Below are positions 25,403-34,782 of a stretch of DNA of 64,000 bases, piece after piece. The position numbers and the translations under genes are program-made. This DNA comes from Saccharopolyspora erythraea. GTDB taxonomy: Bacteria; Actinomycetota; Actinomycetes; Mycobacteriales; Pseudonocardiaceae. Numbering within the stretch: the first letter of the stretch is position 1; each line of letters opens with the position of its first letter. The stretch spans positions 1,178,001-1,242,000 of the forward strand of contig NZ_CP054839.1 in assembly GCF_018141105.1 (NCBI RefSeq). The letters are read 5' to 3'. The notes under the pieces were generated by a model. It saw nothing but the letters and a program-made list of their open reading frames with translations. It had not been told where the DNA came from and made no database searches.

Positions 25403-28315
25403 GTGGCCATGCGGCCCCCGGTAGGAATGCCGAAACTGTCCCGGCGGAGCCGGATCCTGCTGATCCTAGGCGGGGTGGTGCTGATCGCCCTCATCGCCGG
25501 GTCCAGGCTCCTGGGCACCTACGTCGACTGGTTGTGGTTCGGTGAGGTCGGGCGGCGGCAGGTGTTCGCCACCCAGGTGTTCAGCCGCCTCGGGCTGGGC
25601 GGCGCCGCCGGCGTCTTCGTCGGCGTGGTGCTGCTGCTGAACCTCTGGATCGCCTACCGCAGCAGGCCGGTGTTCGTGCCGGTCAGCGGGCCGGACGACC
25701 CGCTGACGCGCTACCGCACGGTGGTCACCGAGCGCTCCCGGCTGTTCGGCTGGGGCATCCCGGTCGTCATCGCCGTGATCGCGGGCCTGACCGCGCAGTC
25801 GGACTGGCAGACGCTGCAGCTGTTCCTGCACAGCGTCCCGTTCGGCCAGGTGGACCCCGAGTTCGGCAAGGACATCTCCTTCTACACCTTCCAGCTGCCG
25901 TTCTGGCGCCTGCTGCTGTCGTGGTCGTTCGTCGCGATCACCGTCGGGTTCATCGGCGCGCTGGTCACGCACTACATCTTCGGCGGGATCCGGCTGGCCG
26001 GGCGCTCCGGGCAGATCGCGGCCCCCGCGCGCATCCAGCTGTCGGTGCTGGCCGGGCTGTTCGTCCTGCTCAAGGCCGTCGACTACTTCCTCGACCGCTA
26101 CGACCTGCTGCTGTCGGACCGCAACAGCCTGTTCACCGGTGCCACCTACACCGACCTGAACGCGCTGATGCCGGTCAAGCTGATCCTGATGATCATCGCG
26201 GCGTTCTGCGCCCTGGCGTTCTTCGCCGCGATCTTCCTGCGCAACCTGCAGATCCCGGCCATCGCGACCGTGCTGCTGGTGCTGTCGAGCATCCTGGTCG
26301 GCTCGGTGTGGCCCGCGCTGCTCGAGCAGTTCTCGGTCCGGCCGAACGCCAACCAGCGCGAGGCGCTGTCGATCGAGCGCAACCTCGCCGCCACGCGCAG
26401 CGCGTTCGGCATCGGCCCGGACAAGGTGACGATCAAGGACTACCCGGGCCGGACCGCGCTGACCCCGGGCGAGGTCGCCGACGACGAGGGCACGATCCCC
26501 AACATCCGGCTGCTCGACCCCAACGTCCTGTCCGACACCTTCACCCAGCTCACCCAGCAGTACAACTTCTACGGCTTCAACGAGAAGCTCGACGTCGACC
26601 GCTACCACGACGCCAACGGCCAGCTGCGCGACTACCTGGTGGCGCTGCGCGAGATCGACACCGACGGCCTGGCCCAGAACCAGCAGAGCTGGATCAACCG
26701 GCACATGGTCTACACCCACGGCAACGGCTTCATCGCCGCGCCCGCCGACCGGGTCGACTCCACGTTCCAGGAGGGCGCCACCCAGGGCGGCTACCCGGTG
26801 TTCCAGATCAGCGACGTCGCCAACGGCGGCAAGGGCGCGATCCCGGTCGACAACCCGCGCGTCTACTACGGCGAGCTGCTGAACCAGAACGACTACGCGA
26901 TCGTCGGCGGCAGCCCCGGCGACGCGCCGCGGGAGTACGACACCGACCGGTCGGCCTACACCTACGCGGGCAAGGGCGGGGTGCCGCTGGGCAACTTCTT
27001 CAACCGGCTGGTCTTCGCGGGCTACTACGGGGAGCGCAACTTCCTGTTCAACACCGCGATCGGCTCCGACTCCAAGATCATGTACGAGCGCAACCCCCGG
27101 GACCGCGTGCAGAAGGTCGCGCCCTGGCTCAAGCTCGACGGCGACCCGTACCCGGCGGTGGTCGACGGCAAGGTCAAGTGGATCATCGACGGCTACACCA
27201 CGCTGGACAACTTCCCGTACTCGCAGCAGACGCAGTTCGGCCAGGCGACCACCGACACCCTCACCGGCGTCGAGCGCCAGCCGAACCAGCCGATCAACTA
27301 CATCCGCAACTCGGTGAAGGCCACCGTCGACGCCTACGACGGCTCGGTCGACCTGTACGCGGTCGACGAGAAGGACCCGGTGCTCAAGGCATGGCAGGGC
27401 GTGTTCCCGGGTGTGGTCAAGCCGGCCGGCGAGATCAGCCCGCAGCTGCGGGAGCACTTCCGGTACCCGGAGGACCTGTTCAAGGTGCAGCGCCAGCTGC
27501 TCACCCAGTACCACGTGACCAACCCGGGCGACTTCTTCTCCAACCGCACCTTCTGGGAGGTCCCGCCGGACCCGACCAGCAGCGGTCAGGGCGGCAGCAA
27601 CCAGGGCAACCAGCAGCCGCCGTACTACGTGCTGGCGCAGGTCGAAGGCCAGGAGCGGCCGACGTTCCAGCTCACCAGCGCCCTCACGGCGCTGAGGCGG
27701 CAGAACCTCGCCGCGTGGGTGTCGGCCTCGTCGGACCCGCGGGACTACGGCAAGCTCACCGTCCTGCGGCTGCCGACCGACACCCAGACCCCGGGCCCCA
27801 ACCAGGTGCAGAACCAGATGGAGTCCACCCCGGAGGTCACCGAGAACCGGACGCTGTTCAACAACCCGCAGGTGACCGCGATCTTCGGCAACCTGCTGAC
27901 GCTGCCGGTGGCCGGTGGGCTGCTCTACGTCGAGCCCATCTACATCCAGCGGAACGAGACCGAGTCGTATCCGCAGCTCGCGCGGGTGCTGGTCTCCTTC
28001 GGCGGCAAGGTCGGGTTCTCCGAGACGCTGGCAGGGGCGCTGGAGCAGGTCTTCGGTCCGGGAGCGGGCCAGACCGCCGGTGACGAGCAGCCGCCGGGGC
28101 AGGACAGCAACCAGCCGCCCGGGCAGCAGCCCCCGACGCAGCAGCCGCCGGTCGGCAGCCCGGAGATGACCAAGGCGGTCGCCGACATCCGCTCGGCGCT
28201 GGAGGCGGTGCGCTCGGCGCAGCAGTCCGGCAACTTCGGCCAGCTCGGCGCGGCCTACCAGCAGCTCGACGAGGCGCTCAAGCGCTTCGAGCAGCTCGGG
28301 AGCACCGGCGGCTGA
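25403..28315 (+). CDS. UPF0182 family multi-pass membrane protein
   Basis: A 970-residue UPF0182 protein. About seven membrane helices fill the first 320 residues (for example ILLILGGVVLIALIAGSRLL and ILMIIAAFCALAFFAAIFL), followed by a large extracytoplasmic domain with conserved stretches such as GQPINYIRNSVKATVDAYDG. A Gln/Pro-rich linker precedes a C-terminal helix. The protein is conserved across actinobacteria and clostridia and its role is unknown. The GTG at 25403 follows AGGAGAG. It closes the conserved block that begins with nudC. Confidence 0.93.
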   Translation: MAMRPPVGMPKLSRRSRILLILGGVVLIALIAGSRLLGTYVDWLWFGEVGRRQVFATQVFSRLGLGGAAGVFVGVVLLLNLWIAYRSRPVFVPVSGPDDPLTRYRTVVTERSRLFGWGIPVVIAVIAGLTAQSDWQTLQLFLHSVPFGQVDPEFGKDISFYTFQLPFWRLLLSWSFVAITVGFIGALVTHYIFGGIRLAGRSGQIAAPARIQLSVLAGLFVLLKAVDYFLDRYDLLLSDRNSLFTGATYTDLNALMPVKLILMIIAAFCALAFFAAIFLRNLQIPAIATVLLVLSSILVGSVWPALLEQFSVRPNANQREALSIERNLAATRSAFGIGPDKVTIKDYPGRTALTPGEVADDEGTIPNIRLLDPNVLSDTFTQLTQQYNFYGFNEKLDVDRYHDANGQLRDYLVALREIDTDGLAQNQQSWINRHMVYTHGNGFIAAPADRVDSTFQEGATQGGYPVFQISDVANGGKGAIPVDNPRVYYGELLNQNDYAIVGGSPGDAPREYDTDRSAYTYAGKGGVPLGNFFNRLVFAGYYGERNFLFNTAIGSDSKIMYERNPRDRVQKVAPWLKLDGDPYPAVVDGKVKWIIDGYTTLDNFPYSQQTQFGQATTDTLTGVERQPNQPINYIRNSVKATVDAYDGSVDLYAVDEKDPVLKAWQGVFPGVVKPAGEISPQLREHFRYPEDLFKVQRQLLTQYHVTNPGDFFSNRTFWEVPPDPTSSGQGGSNQGNQQPPYYVLAQVEGQERPTFQLTSALTALRRQNLAAWVSASSDPRDYGKLTVLRLPTDTQTPGPNQVQNQMESTPEVTENRTLFNNPQVTAIFGNLLTLPVAGGLLYVEPIYIQRNETESYPQLARVLVSFGGKVGFSETLAGALEQVFGPGAGQTAGDEQPPGQDSNQPPGQQPPTQQPPVGSPEMTKAVADIRSALEAVRSAQQSGNFGQLGAAYQQLDEALKRFEQLGSTGG

Positions 28316-28334
28316 GCCTGCCCGGCCTCAGGCG

Positions 28335-28371
28335 GCGGGGGCGCTTCGCGGTGGACGCGGGGCGCCCCCGC
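28335..28371 (+). terminator. Terminator after the UPF0182 gene
   Basis: GCGGGGGCGC (28335-28344) pairs with GCGCCCCCGC (28362-28371). Confidence 0.65.
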
Positions 28372-28446
28372 GGTCGTTCGTCCTGCGGAAATGAGGTTCG
28401 TATCCGCGGGTTCGAATGACCCTGGTCACTATTCAGGAGGGCTGGT

Positions 28447-28476
28447 TTGCACTAAGATTCGCCGGTCGCCTAGTCT
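28447..28476 (+). promoter_or_regulatory. Promoter of the first initiator tRNA gene
   Basis: TTGCAC (28447-28452), an 18-bp spacer and TAGTCT (28471-28476) form a SigA-type promoter. The tRNA begins 15 bases after the -10 element. Confidence 0.65.
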
Positions 28477-28491
28477 GTTGGCACAACACAG

Positions 28492-28568
28492 CGCGGGGTG
28501 GAGCAGCTCGGTAGCTCGCTGGGCTCATAACCCAGAGGTCGCAGGTTCGAATCCTGTCCCCGCTACCA
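28492..28568 (+). tRNA. tRNA-fMet (CAT), first copy, with encoded CCA
   Basis: A 77-base cloverleaf with anticodon CAT. It is an initiator: positions 1 and 72 are mismatched (C1 with U72) and the anticodon stem carries GGG opposite CCC, both required for initiation. CCA is encoded (28566-28568). Confidence 0.95.
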
Positions 28569-28573
28569 AGATG

Positions 28574-28614
28574 GTGAAGGCGGCGCACTTGCTAGTGCGC
28601 CGCCTTCACTTTTT
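28574..28614 (+). terminator. Terminator of the first tRNA-fMet
   Basis: A 16-bp perfect stem (28574-28589 with 28594-28609) with loop TGCT is followed by CTTTTTC, an intrinsic terminator with an unusually clear U-tract for this genome. Confidence 0.9.
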
Positions 28615-28621
28615 CCCGGTG

Positions 28622-28720
28622 TTTGTTGGGGGGCCAAGCCCCCCATGCCCCCACGGTGCGGTGCGGGCTTTCGTCGGCTCCTCGGCTTGGGTGCGTTCCC
28701 GGCCTGGTTCTTGACCAGCT
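28622..28720 (+). repeat. Terminator-flanking repeat, copy A
   Basis: About 100 bp directly downstream of the tRNA-fMet terminator, and about 85 percent identical by eye to 35200-35299 behind the tmRNA terminator. It contains two potential hairpins: GGGGGGC-CAA-GCCCCCC and CCCCCAC...GTGCGGG. No gene is supported between 28721 and 28855. Confidence 0.8.
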
Positions 28721-28882
28721 TCCGTCGCTTTGCCGTCGGATAGGTGGCCCGGTGGGCTTATGGGCGTCCGCGATGATCTGGACAGTGTTTTGCCTGGTCA
28801 TCCGGCGTTTGGAGCGTTAAGGGGACCCCGGTTTCGGGGGCTGTTGGGGGCCGTGTAAAGTTCTGTTCACAACGAAAGACGG

Positions 28883-28956
28883 CGCGGGGTGGAGCAGCTC
28901 GGTAGCTCGCTGGGCTCATAACCCAGAGGTCGCAGGTTCGAATCCTGTCCCCGCTA
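28883..28956 (+). tRNA. tRNA-fMet (CAT), second copy, CCA not encoded
   Basis: Identical to the first copy through the discriminator base A73, with the same initiator features, but followed by CTGA instead of CCA, so CCA must be added by an enzyme. A likely -10 box TAAAGT is at 28856-28861. Confidence 0.95.
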
Positions 28957-28960
28957 CTGA

Positions 28961-28992
28961 CGAAGGCCCGGACCGGTTGGTCCGGGCCTTCG
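28961..28992 (+). terminator. Terminator of the second tRNA-fMet
   Basis: CGAAGGCCCGGACC (28961-28974) pairs perfectly with GGTCCGGGCCTTCG (28979-28992). Confidence 0.8.
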
Positions 28993-29043
28993 CTTCGTAT
29001 TCATCGGGTGCCGGTCATCGGGGTGGCTGTGGCCGGCCGGCGG

Positions 29044-29259
29044 TTACAAACCCTCCGCCCAGGTCCGGGCGCACGCGGGCGAGCACACCCGCCCGTCGCC
29101 GCGGACCGTGTGGTGCCTGCGCACGGTCCGTCCGCACACCATGCACGAATCCTCGCTTGCCAGCTGGAACGGCACCACGGCCTTCGCTCGCTCGGTGACC
29201 TTGCCGGTCACCTTGGTCCCGGTCTCCGCGAGCTTGGTACGCAACCAACTGCGATGCAC
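29044..29259 (-). CDS. Small zinc-finger protein, 71 aa
   Basis: A 71-residue protein. The N-terminal half is a basic helix (SWLRTKLAETGTKVTGKVTERAKA). The C-terminal half has four cysteines (SCMVCGRTVRR and RVCSPACART) forming a treble-clef-like zinc site. The GTG at 29259 is preceded by GGAGGAGGCGACC, a strong ribosome site, which makes it a genuine gene. No named family is recognised. It ends close to the second tRNA-fMet terminator on the other strand. Nucleic-acid binding is plausible but unproven. Confidence 0.7.
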   Translation of the reverse strand: MHRSWLRTKLAETGTKVTGKVTERAKAVVPFQLASEDSCMVCGRTVRRHHTVRGDGRVCSPACARTWAEGL

Positions 29260-29615
29260 GGTCGCCTCCTCCGACTACTCCACTCGTCCACGGCCTCCTG
29301 CGGGCCGGCCAAGAGCAGAGTGCTCGCCCGCCGGTGATGTTGGGCAGGCCCGGCGGGCCAGAGCACCTCATAGGACCGCGAATACCGCCCGGACAGGGCA
29401 GCGCGGGCCGGGGTGGTTGCGCTCCGTGCACCCGCGTTCGCCATTCGGCCGAAACGAAACCGCTTCATGTGTGAGTCCGCGAGTGGGGTCACCGCCACCG
29501 GCGTTGACGGGAACGGAGTAGCCGTTCGTCCACTCGGACCAGTCCACTGCAACCACAGTGGACAGATGTGCTGGCCACTGTGGACACCATCGCGCACACG
29601 TGGCACCTTGGAGTC
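29260..29615. promoter_or_regulatory. Divergent intergenic region with PadR-type operator half-sites
   Basis: Between the zinc-finger gene and the PadR regulator. GTCCACTG (29542-29549) and CAGTGGAC (29556-29563) form a palindrome with a 6-base centre; a further CCACTGTGG at 29575-29583 pairs with CCACAGTGG at 29553-29561. Such clustered half-sites just before a PadR gene suggest autoregulation. The remainder (29260-29541) shows no gene. Confidence 0.5.
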
Positions 29616-30113
29616 GTGACCGAGCTGAATGCGACATCCGCCGCCCTGTTGGGCCTACTGCACGAGGGGCCGAAGACCGGTGGCCAGTTGGTTGCGGCCG
29701 CCACCGAGCGCTTCGGCGGGTTCTTCAGTGTTACCCGCAGCCAGGTGTACCGGGAGCTGCCCGCCCTCACCGACGCCGGCCTGCTCCGCCTCGGCAAGCA
29801 GGGACCCCGCTCCAGCCAGCAGTACGCGATCACCGCCGCCGGCAAGCGGGCCTTCAAGTCCTGGCTGAACACCGAGCCCGGCCCGGACAACGTCCGCAGC
29901 CCGCTGATCCTGCGCCTGGTCCACTCCGGATCGCTGACGCCCAAGCAGCGGGCCGCGCTGGTCGACTCCGCCCGCGTCCAGTACGCGGCCAAGCTCGACG
30001 AGGCGCGCAACGCCGCGAAGGCCACCACCGACCCGTACGAGAAGGCCGCGGCCGACTTCGCGGTGGCCCACAACCGCGCCGTGATCAAGCTCCTGGACGC
30101 CATCCCGGAGTGA
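29616..30113 (+). CDS. PadR-family transcriptional regulator
   Basis: A 165-residue PadR regulator. The N-terminal winged helix (SAALLGLLHEGPKTGGQLV, then the recognition region FSVTRSQVYRELPALTDAGLL and wing RSSQQYAITAAGKRAF) is followed by a helical dimerisation domain that senses the ligand. The GTG at 29616 is preferred to an upstream frame at 29568 because the operator-like repeats would otherwise be inside the coding region. PadR proteins usually repress a neighbouring gene and themselves; no obvious target other than its own promoter is adjacent. Confidence 0.88.
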   Translation: MTELNATSAALLGLLHEGPKTGGQLVAAATERFGGFFSVTRSQVYRELPALTDAGLLRLGKQGPRSSQQYAITAAGKRAFKSWLNTEPGPDNVRSPLILRLVHSGSLTPKQRAALVDSARVQYAAKLDEARNAAKATTDPYEKAAADFAVAHNRAVIKLLDAIPE

Positions 30114-30215
30114 TCGCCACGCCTGCCGTCGGGCGGCCCTGGCATGGGGCTGCCCGACGTCGAATAAGGCCGTCCTCGTAGGCCGGGGCCCACCGGTCAA
30201 GTACTCTTGAGCACT

Positions 30216-31319
30216 GTGAATCCCGACGTCGCCGCCGACCTCAAGGAACTGTCCACCACTCTCGAGGGCATCGAGAGCGTGATGGATCTGGACGCGTTGC
30301 GCGCGAAGATCGCGGAACTGGAGCAGGAGGCGGCCCGCCCCGACCTCTGGGACGACGTGGAGCACGCGCAGCGGGTCAGCAGCCAGCTCGTGCACCGCCA
30401 GTCGGAGCTGCGCAAGATCAACGACCTGCGCCAGCGGGTTGAGGACCTGGAGGTCCTCTACGAGCTCTCCGAGGACGAGGGCGACGACTCCGGGCTCGCC
30501 GAGGCCGACTCCGAGCGCACCAAGCTCAAGAAGGACCTCGAGGCGCTGGAGGTCCGCACCCTGCTGTCCGGCGACTACGACCAGCGGGAGGCCGTCGTCA
30601 CCATCCGCGCCGAGGCCGGCGGGGTGGACGCGGCCGACTTCGCCGAGATGCTGATGCGGATGTACGTGCGCTGGGCCGAGCGCCACGAGTACCCCGTCGA
30701 GGTCTACGACACCTCCTACGCCGAGGAGGCCGGGCTGAAGTCGGCGACCTTCCGGGTCAACGCCCCCTACGCCTACGGCACGCTGTCGGTCGAGCAGGGC
30801 ACGCACCGGCTGGTGCGCATCTCGCCCTTCGACAACCAGGGCCGCAGGCAGACCTCGTTCGCCGGCGTCGAGGTGCTGCCGGTGGTCGAGGAGACCGACC
30901 ACGTCGAGATCCCGGAGAAGGACATCCGGGTCGACGTCTTCCGCTCGTCGGGTCCCGGCGGCCAGAGCGTCAACACCACCGACTCCGCCGTGCGCATCAC
31001 GCATGTCCCGACCGGCATCGTGGTGTCCTGCCAGAACGAGAAGTCGCAGCTGCAGAACAAGGCCGCCGCGCTGCGGGTCCTGCAGTCCAAGCTGCTGGCC
31101 AAGAAGAAGGAGGAGGAGCGGGCCGAGCTGGACGCGCTGAAGGACAGCGGGTCGAGCTGGGGCAACCAGATGCGCTCCTACGTCCTGCACCCGTACCAGA
31201 TGGTCAAGGACCTGCGCACCGAGTTCGAGGTGGGCAACCCCGACGCGGTGCTCGACGGCCAGATCGACGGCTTCCTGGAGGCCGGCATCCGCTGGCGGCG
31301 TCAGCAGGACGCCGCCTGA
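30216..31319 (+). CDS. prfB: Peptide chain release factor 2
   Basis: A 367-residue class I release factor recognising UGA and UAA. It has the codon-recognition tripeptide in RISPFDNQG (SPF, as in RF2) and the catalytic GPGGQSVN that triggers peptidyl-tRNA hydrolysis. Unlike Escherichia coli prfB, the frame is continuous, with no programmed frameshift, as is normal in actinobacteria. The GTG at 30216 gives the usual actinobacterial start ([11 protein letters not shown]); a TTG three codons upstream is possible. It heads the prfB-ftsE-ftsX-smpB block. Confidence 0.96.
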   Translation: MNPDVAADLKELSTTLEGIESVMDLDALRAKIAELEQEAARPDLWDDVEHAQRVSSQLVHRQSELRKINDLRQRVEDLEVLYELSEDEGDDSGLAEADSERTKLKKDLEALEVRTLLSGDYDQREAVVTIRAEAGGVDAADFAEMLMRMYVRWAERHEYPVEVYDTSYAEEAGLKSATFRVNAPYAYGTLSVEQGTHRLVRISPFDNQGRRQTSFAGVEVLPVVEETDHVEIPEKDIRVDVFRSSGPGGQSVNTTDSAVRITHVPTGIVVSCQNEKSQLQNKAAALRVLQSKLLAKKKEEERAELDALKDSGSSWGNQMRSYVLHPYQMVKDLRTEFEVGNPDAVLDGQIDGFLEAGIRWRRQQDAA

Positions 31320-31381
31320 CGGTCTCGTCCCCGCCTGACGGGCCCGTCCGCGGCCTGTGAGCGGCCCACTCCGGTAGGTAG

Positions 31382-31417
31382 CCGGTCCCGAGCCCCGCGA
31401 GTGCTGCTCGGGACCGG
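31382..31417 (+). terminator. Hairpin after prfB
   Basis: CCGGTCCCGAGC (31382-31393) pairs perfectly with GCTCGGGACCGG (31406-31417), within a 224-bp gap before ftsE that holds no gene. Confidence 0.7.
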
Positions 31418-31543
31418 ACGGGCCTGCGGGCGACTGAGGTCACACCGCGTGGTGGCCGTTCCAAAACGCCTGGTAGACGGGTGTCGCGCCGCTGAAGTGG
31501 GTGAGCGAGGTCCCTCGAACGGTCGCGGGTAAACTCACGCCCC

Positions 31544-32233
31544 GTGATCCGGCTCGAACACGTGTCAAAGGCGTACAAGACGTCGACGCGACCCGCCCTC
31601 GAGGACGTTTCGGTCGCTATCGACAAGGGCGAGTTCGTGTTCCTCATCGGCCCCTCGGGGTCGGGCAAGTCGACGGCCCTGCGGCTCCTCCTGCGCGAGG
31701 ACGTGCCCACCCGCGGACGGGTGTGGGTCGCGGACTGGAACGTCGCCAAGCTGCCCCGACGGCGGGTGCCCCGCCTGCGGCAGCGCATCGGCTGCGTGTT
31801 CCAGGACTTCCGCCTGCTGAACAACAAGACGGTCGCCGAGAACGTCGCCTTCGCCCTGGAGGTGATCGGCAAGCCCCGCCACACCATCCGCAAGGTGGTG
31901 CCGGAGGTGCTCCAGCTGGTGGGCCTGGACGGCAAGGCCGACCGCATGCCGCACGAGCTCTCCGGCGGTGAGCAGCAGCGCGTCGCGATCGCCAGGGCCT
32001 TCGTCAACCGGCCGCTGGTGCTGCTCTGCGACGAGCCGACCGGGAACCTGGACCCCGACACCAGCCAGGACATCATGCTGCTGCTTGAGCGGATCAACCG
32101 GACCGGCACCACCGTCGTGATGGCCACCCACGACCACGGCATCGTCGACTCGATGCGCCGCCGCGTCGTGGAGCTGAGCCTGGGCAGGGTCGTGCGCGAC
32201 GACGCCCGCGGCGTCTACGGCGTCGGCCGCTAG
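31544..32233 (+). CDS. ftsE: Cell division ATP-binding protein FtsE
   Basis: A 229-residue ABC ATPase. Walker A is GPSGSGKST (about residues 36-44), the Q-loop is CVFQDFRLL, the signature is [14 protein letters not shown], Walker B is [12 protein letters not shown] and the switch histidine is in MATHDHG. With FtsX it forms a membrane complex at the septum that uses ATP to activate peptidoglycan hydrolases outside. Usual length for the family. ftsX follows after 54 bp. Confidence 0.96.
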   Translation: MIRLEHVSKAYKTSTRPALEDVSVAIDKGEFVFLIGPSGSGKSTALRLLLREDVPTRGRVWVADWNVAKLPRRRVPRLRQRIGCVFQDFRLLNNKTVAENVAFALEVIGKPRHTIRKVVPEVLQLVGLDGKADRMPHELSGGEQQRVAIARAFVNRPLVLLCDEPTGNLDPDTSQDIMLLLERINRTGTTVVMATHDHGIVDSMRRRVVELSLGRVVRDDARGVYGVGR

Positions 32234-32287
32234 CGGCGGTCTCCCCGGCATCCACGTCCCCCGACTCAAGCCAGGAAAGCTGACACA

Positions 32288-33190
32288 ATGCGCGCGAGCT
32301 TCGTATTCAGCGAGGTCGTCAACGGCCTTCGCCGAAACGTGACGATGACCATCGCGATGATCCTGACGACGGCCATCTCGGTCGGCCTGCTCGGCGGCGG
32401 TCTGCTCGTCGTCCGGCTGATCGACAAGATGCAGGAGACCTACCAGGACCGGGTCGAGGTCGTGGTCTTCATGACCGACGACGTCAGCGCCAACGACCCC
32501 GGGTGCTCCGAGCAGCCCTGCGCGGGCATCAAGTCCCAGCTCACCCAGGCCTCCGGCGTCGAGACCGTGCGCTACGAGAACCGCGACGAGGCGTTCGCCA
32601 ACTTCAACAAGGTCTTCGAGTCCCAGCCCGAGCTGCGCGAGGTGGCCCGCAAGGAGGCCATGCCCGCGTCGCTGCGCGTCCAGCTGGAGGACCCCGACCG
32701 GTTCCCGGTGATCGAGCAGCAGCTCTCCGGCAAGCCCGGCGTGGACAGCGTCGTCGACCAGGCCGACTACCTCAACCGGCTGTTCGAGGTGCTCAACGGC
32801 GTGCGCAACGCGACCTTCTCGATCGCGCTGGTGCAGGCCTTGGCGGCGTTGCTGCTGATCTCCAACACGATCCAGCTCTCGGCGTTCACCAGACGGACCG
32901 AGACCGGCATCATGCGCCTGGTCGGCGCGACCCGCTGGTACACCCAGCTGCCGTTCCTCCTGGAAGCGGTGGTCTCGGGTCTCATCGGCGCGACCCTGGC
33001 GATCATCGGCCTGCTGATCTCGAAGGCGACCTTCATCGACAAGGTCATGGCGCCGGTGTTCGGCACCGGCATCATCCCGGAGATCGGCTACGCCGACATC
33101 GCCTGGGTCTCGCCGATCCTGCTGCTCGTGGCCGCCGGCATCTCCGCGATCACCGGATATGTGACGCTGCGGCTCTACGTCCGCTTGTAA
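32288..33190 (+). CDS. ftsX: Cell division protein FtsX
   Basis: A 300-residue FtsX: four membrane helices (first [21 protein letters not shown] near residue 20; three in the last 130 residues) with a large extracellular loop between helices 1 and 2. The loop contains a Cys pair ([11 protein letters not shown]), likely a disulfide, and is the region that contacts a cell-wall hydrolase in mycobacteria. The ATG follows the ribosome site AGGAAAG. It pairs with FtsE directly upstream. Confidence 0.96.
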   Translation: MRASFVFSEVVNGLRRNVTMTIAMILTTAISVGLLGGGLLVVRLIDKMQETYQDRVEVVVFMTDDVSANDPGCSEQPCAGIKSQLTQASGVETVRYENRDEAFANFNKVFESQPELREVARKEAMPASLRVQLEDPDRFPVIEQQLSGKPGVDSVVDQADYLNRLFEVLNGVRNATFSIALVQALAALLLISNTIQLSAFTRRTETGIMRLVGATRWYTQLPFLLEAVVSGLIGATLAIIGLLISKATFIDKVMAPVFGTGIIPEIGYADIAWVSPILLLVAAGISAITGYVTLRLYVRL

Positions 33191-33200
33191 AGTCTCCGGT

Positions 33201-33677
33201 ATGGCGAAGGAACAGGGCCGCAAGCTGATCGCGCAGAACCGCAGGGCGCGGCATGACTGGTCGGTGCTGGACACCTACGAGACCGGGATCGTGCTCACCG
33301 GCACCGAGGTGAAGAGCCTGCGGCAGGGCAAGGCGTCGCTGGTCGACGGGTTCGCCACCGTCGACCGCGGCGAGGTGTGGCTGCGAAACGTCCACATCCC
33401 CGAGTACACCGAGGGCACCTGGACCAACCACGAGCCCCGGCGCTCGCGCAAGCTGCTGCTGCACAAGGACGAGATCATCAGGCTGATCGGCAAGATCCAG
33501 GAGAGCGGTCTGAGCCTGATCCCGCTGTCGCTGTACTTCTCCGACGGCAAGGCCAAGGTCGAGCTGGCCCTGGCCAAGGGCAAGAAGGCGCACGACAAGC
33601 GCCAGGACCTGGCCAAGAAGGACGCCCAGCGCGAGATCGAGCGGGCCATGGGCCGCGCCCGCAAGGGCAAGTGGTAG
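33201..33677 (+). CDS. smpB: SsrA-binding protein SmpB
   Basis: A 158-residue beta-barrel protein that binds the tRNA-like part of tmRNA and delivers it to stalled ribosomes. Signatures are [38 protein letters not shown] and the basic C-terminal tail ending RARKGKW, which enters the empty mRNA channel. It starts 10 bp after ftsX, so is probably in one operon. The gene for its RNA partner, ssrA, lies about 1.1 kb downstream. Confidence 0.96.
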   Translation: MAKEQGRKLIAQNRRARHDWSVLDTYETGIVLTGTEVKSLRQGKASLVDGFATVDRGEVWLRNVHIPEYTEGTWTNHEPRRSRKLLLHKDEIIRLIGKIQESGLSLIPLSLYFSDGKAKVELALAKGKKAHDKRQDLAKKDAQREIERAMGRARKGKW

Positions 33678-34684
33678 CTCCGGAGCCGATGGGCGGGGCT
33701 GCGCGGCCCGCGGCCGGGTCCGGGCCGGACGCCGGGCCGGATCCGGAGACGGGGTCCGTGGGCTCGGCGGTCGGGTCCGGCCCTGTGGGGCCGGCCACCG
33801 ACGCCGACGTTCCGGCGTGGCTGGCCGGGCTCGGCATTCCCGGGCTGATCGACCTGCACACCCACTTCCTGCCGGACCAGGTGCTGCACAAGGTCTGGGC
33901 CTACTTCGACCAGGCGCGTACCCACTACGGCGTCGAGTGGCCGATCCACTACCGCCATCCGGAACCGACCCGGTTGCGGGTGCTGCGCGACCTAGGGGTG
34001 ACGACGTTCGCGCCCCTGGTCTACCCGCACAAACCGGGCATGGCGGCCTGGCTCACCGAGTGGGCGCTGGACTTCGGCCGCCGCACCCCGGGGGCGGTGC
34101 CCACGGCCACGATGTACCCGGAACCCGGCGCGCACGGCTCCCTCGCGGCCGCCGTCGAGGCCGGTGCTCGGTGCGTCAAGGTGCACGTCCAGGTCGGCGG
34201 GTTCGACCCGAGGGACCCGCTGCTGGACCCGGCGTGGGGCCTGCTGGCCGAGGCAGGCATCCCGGCGGTCGTGCACTGCGGGCACGGGCCGCTGCGCGGC
34301 GCGCACACCGGGCTGGAGGTCTTCCGCGAGGTCTTGGCCCGCCACCCGCGCCTGGTGGCAGTGCTCGCGCACGCGGGAATGCCCGAGTACGACGACGCGT
34401 TGAGGATGGTCGAGAAGTACCCGAGGGTGCATCTGGACACGACGATGGTGGGTGTCGCCTTCAGCGAGAAGATGTCGCCGCTGCCGCCCGACTGGCCGGC
34501 GCGGCTGGCGGACGTGGGGGACCGGGTGGTCCTGGGCACCGACTTCCCGAACATCCCGTACCCCTACGCCGAGCAGCTGGCGGCCATCGCGGGATGGGCG
34601 GCGGCCGACGACCGGCTGGGGACGTCGTTCCTGCGTGCTGTGCTCCACGACACGCCGGGACGCCTGCTGGGAGTGCTGTCCTGA
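33671..34684 (+). CDS. Amidohydrolase-family TIM-barrel hydrolase
   Basis: A protein of about 337 residues with the amidohydrolase-2 fold. The metal-binding DLHTHFLP opens the barrel; further metal or catalytic residues are in VVHCGHGP and [10 protein letters not shown], and the late aspartate in VLGTDFPN. The N-terminal 45 residues are a Gly/Pro/Ser-rich tail. The GTG at 33671 overlaps the smpB stop; an ATG at 33689 is the alternative start. The family includes decarboxylases and lactonases; the substrate here cannot be told. Its place between smpB and ssrA is not the general rule. Confidence 0.82.
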   Translation: MVAPEPMGGAARPAAGSGPDAGPDPETGSVGSAVGSGPVGPATDADVPAWLAGLGIPGLIDLHTHFLPDQVLHKVWAYFDQARTHYGVEWPIHYRHPEPTRLRVLRDLGVTTFAPLVYPHKPGMAAWLTEWALDFGRRTPGAVPTATMYPEPGAHGSLAAAVEAGARCVKVHVQVGGFDPRDPLLDPAWGLLAEAGIPAVVHCGHGPLRGAHTGLEVFREVLARHPRLVAVLAHAGMPEYDDALRMVEKYPRVHLDTTMVGVAFSEKMSPLPPDWPARLADVGDRVVLGTDFPNIPYPYAEQLAAIAGWAAADDRLGTSFLRAVLHDTPGRLLGVLS

Positions 34685-34782
34685 TCGCTTCGGGGATATG
34701 GGAATGATCGTCCGGACGGCGGGCGTTATCCTGTTGTTCAGTGGTTCGAAGGACGAGCCACCCGGCAGCAGCCACTCGACAG

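Noticed and set aside
25466-27514. Very long minus-strand frame inside the UPF0182 gene
   Set aside because: High GC makes long antisense frames; composition (Val/Asp/Arg/Gly-rich) is typical of a shadow and the plus strand encodes a known family.
28592-28801. Minus-strand small ORF near tRNA-fMet, and a similar one at 35018-35303 near tmRNA
   Set aside because: Both are translations of RNA genes and of the shared repeat. The protein similarity between them comes from the repeat DNA.
30207-31319. Programmed frameshift in prfB
   Set aside because: The frame is uninterrupted from start to stop.
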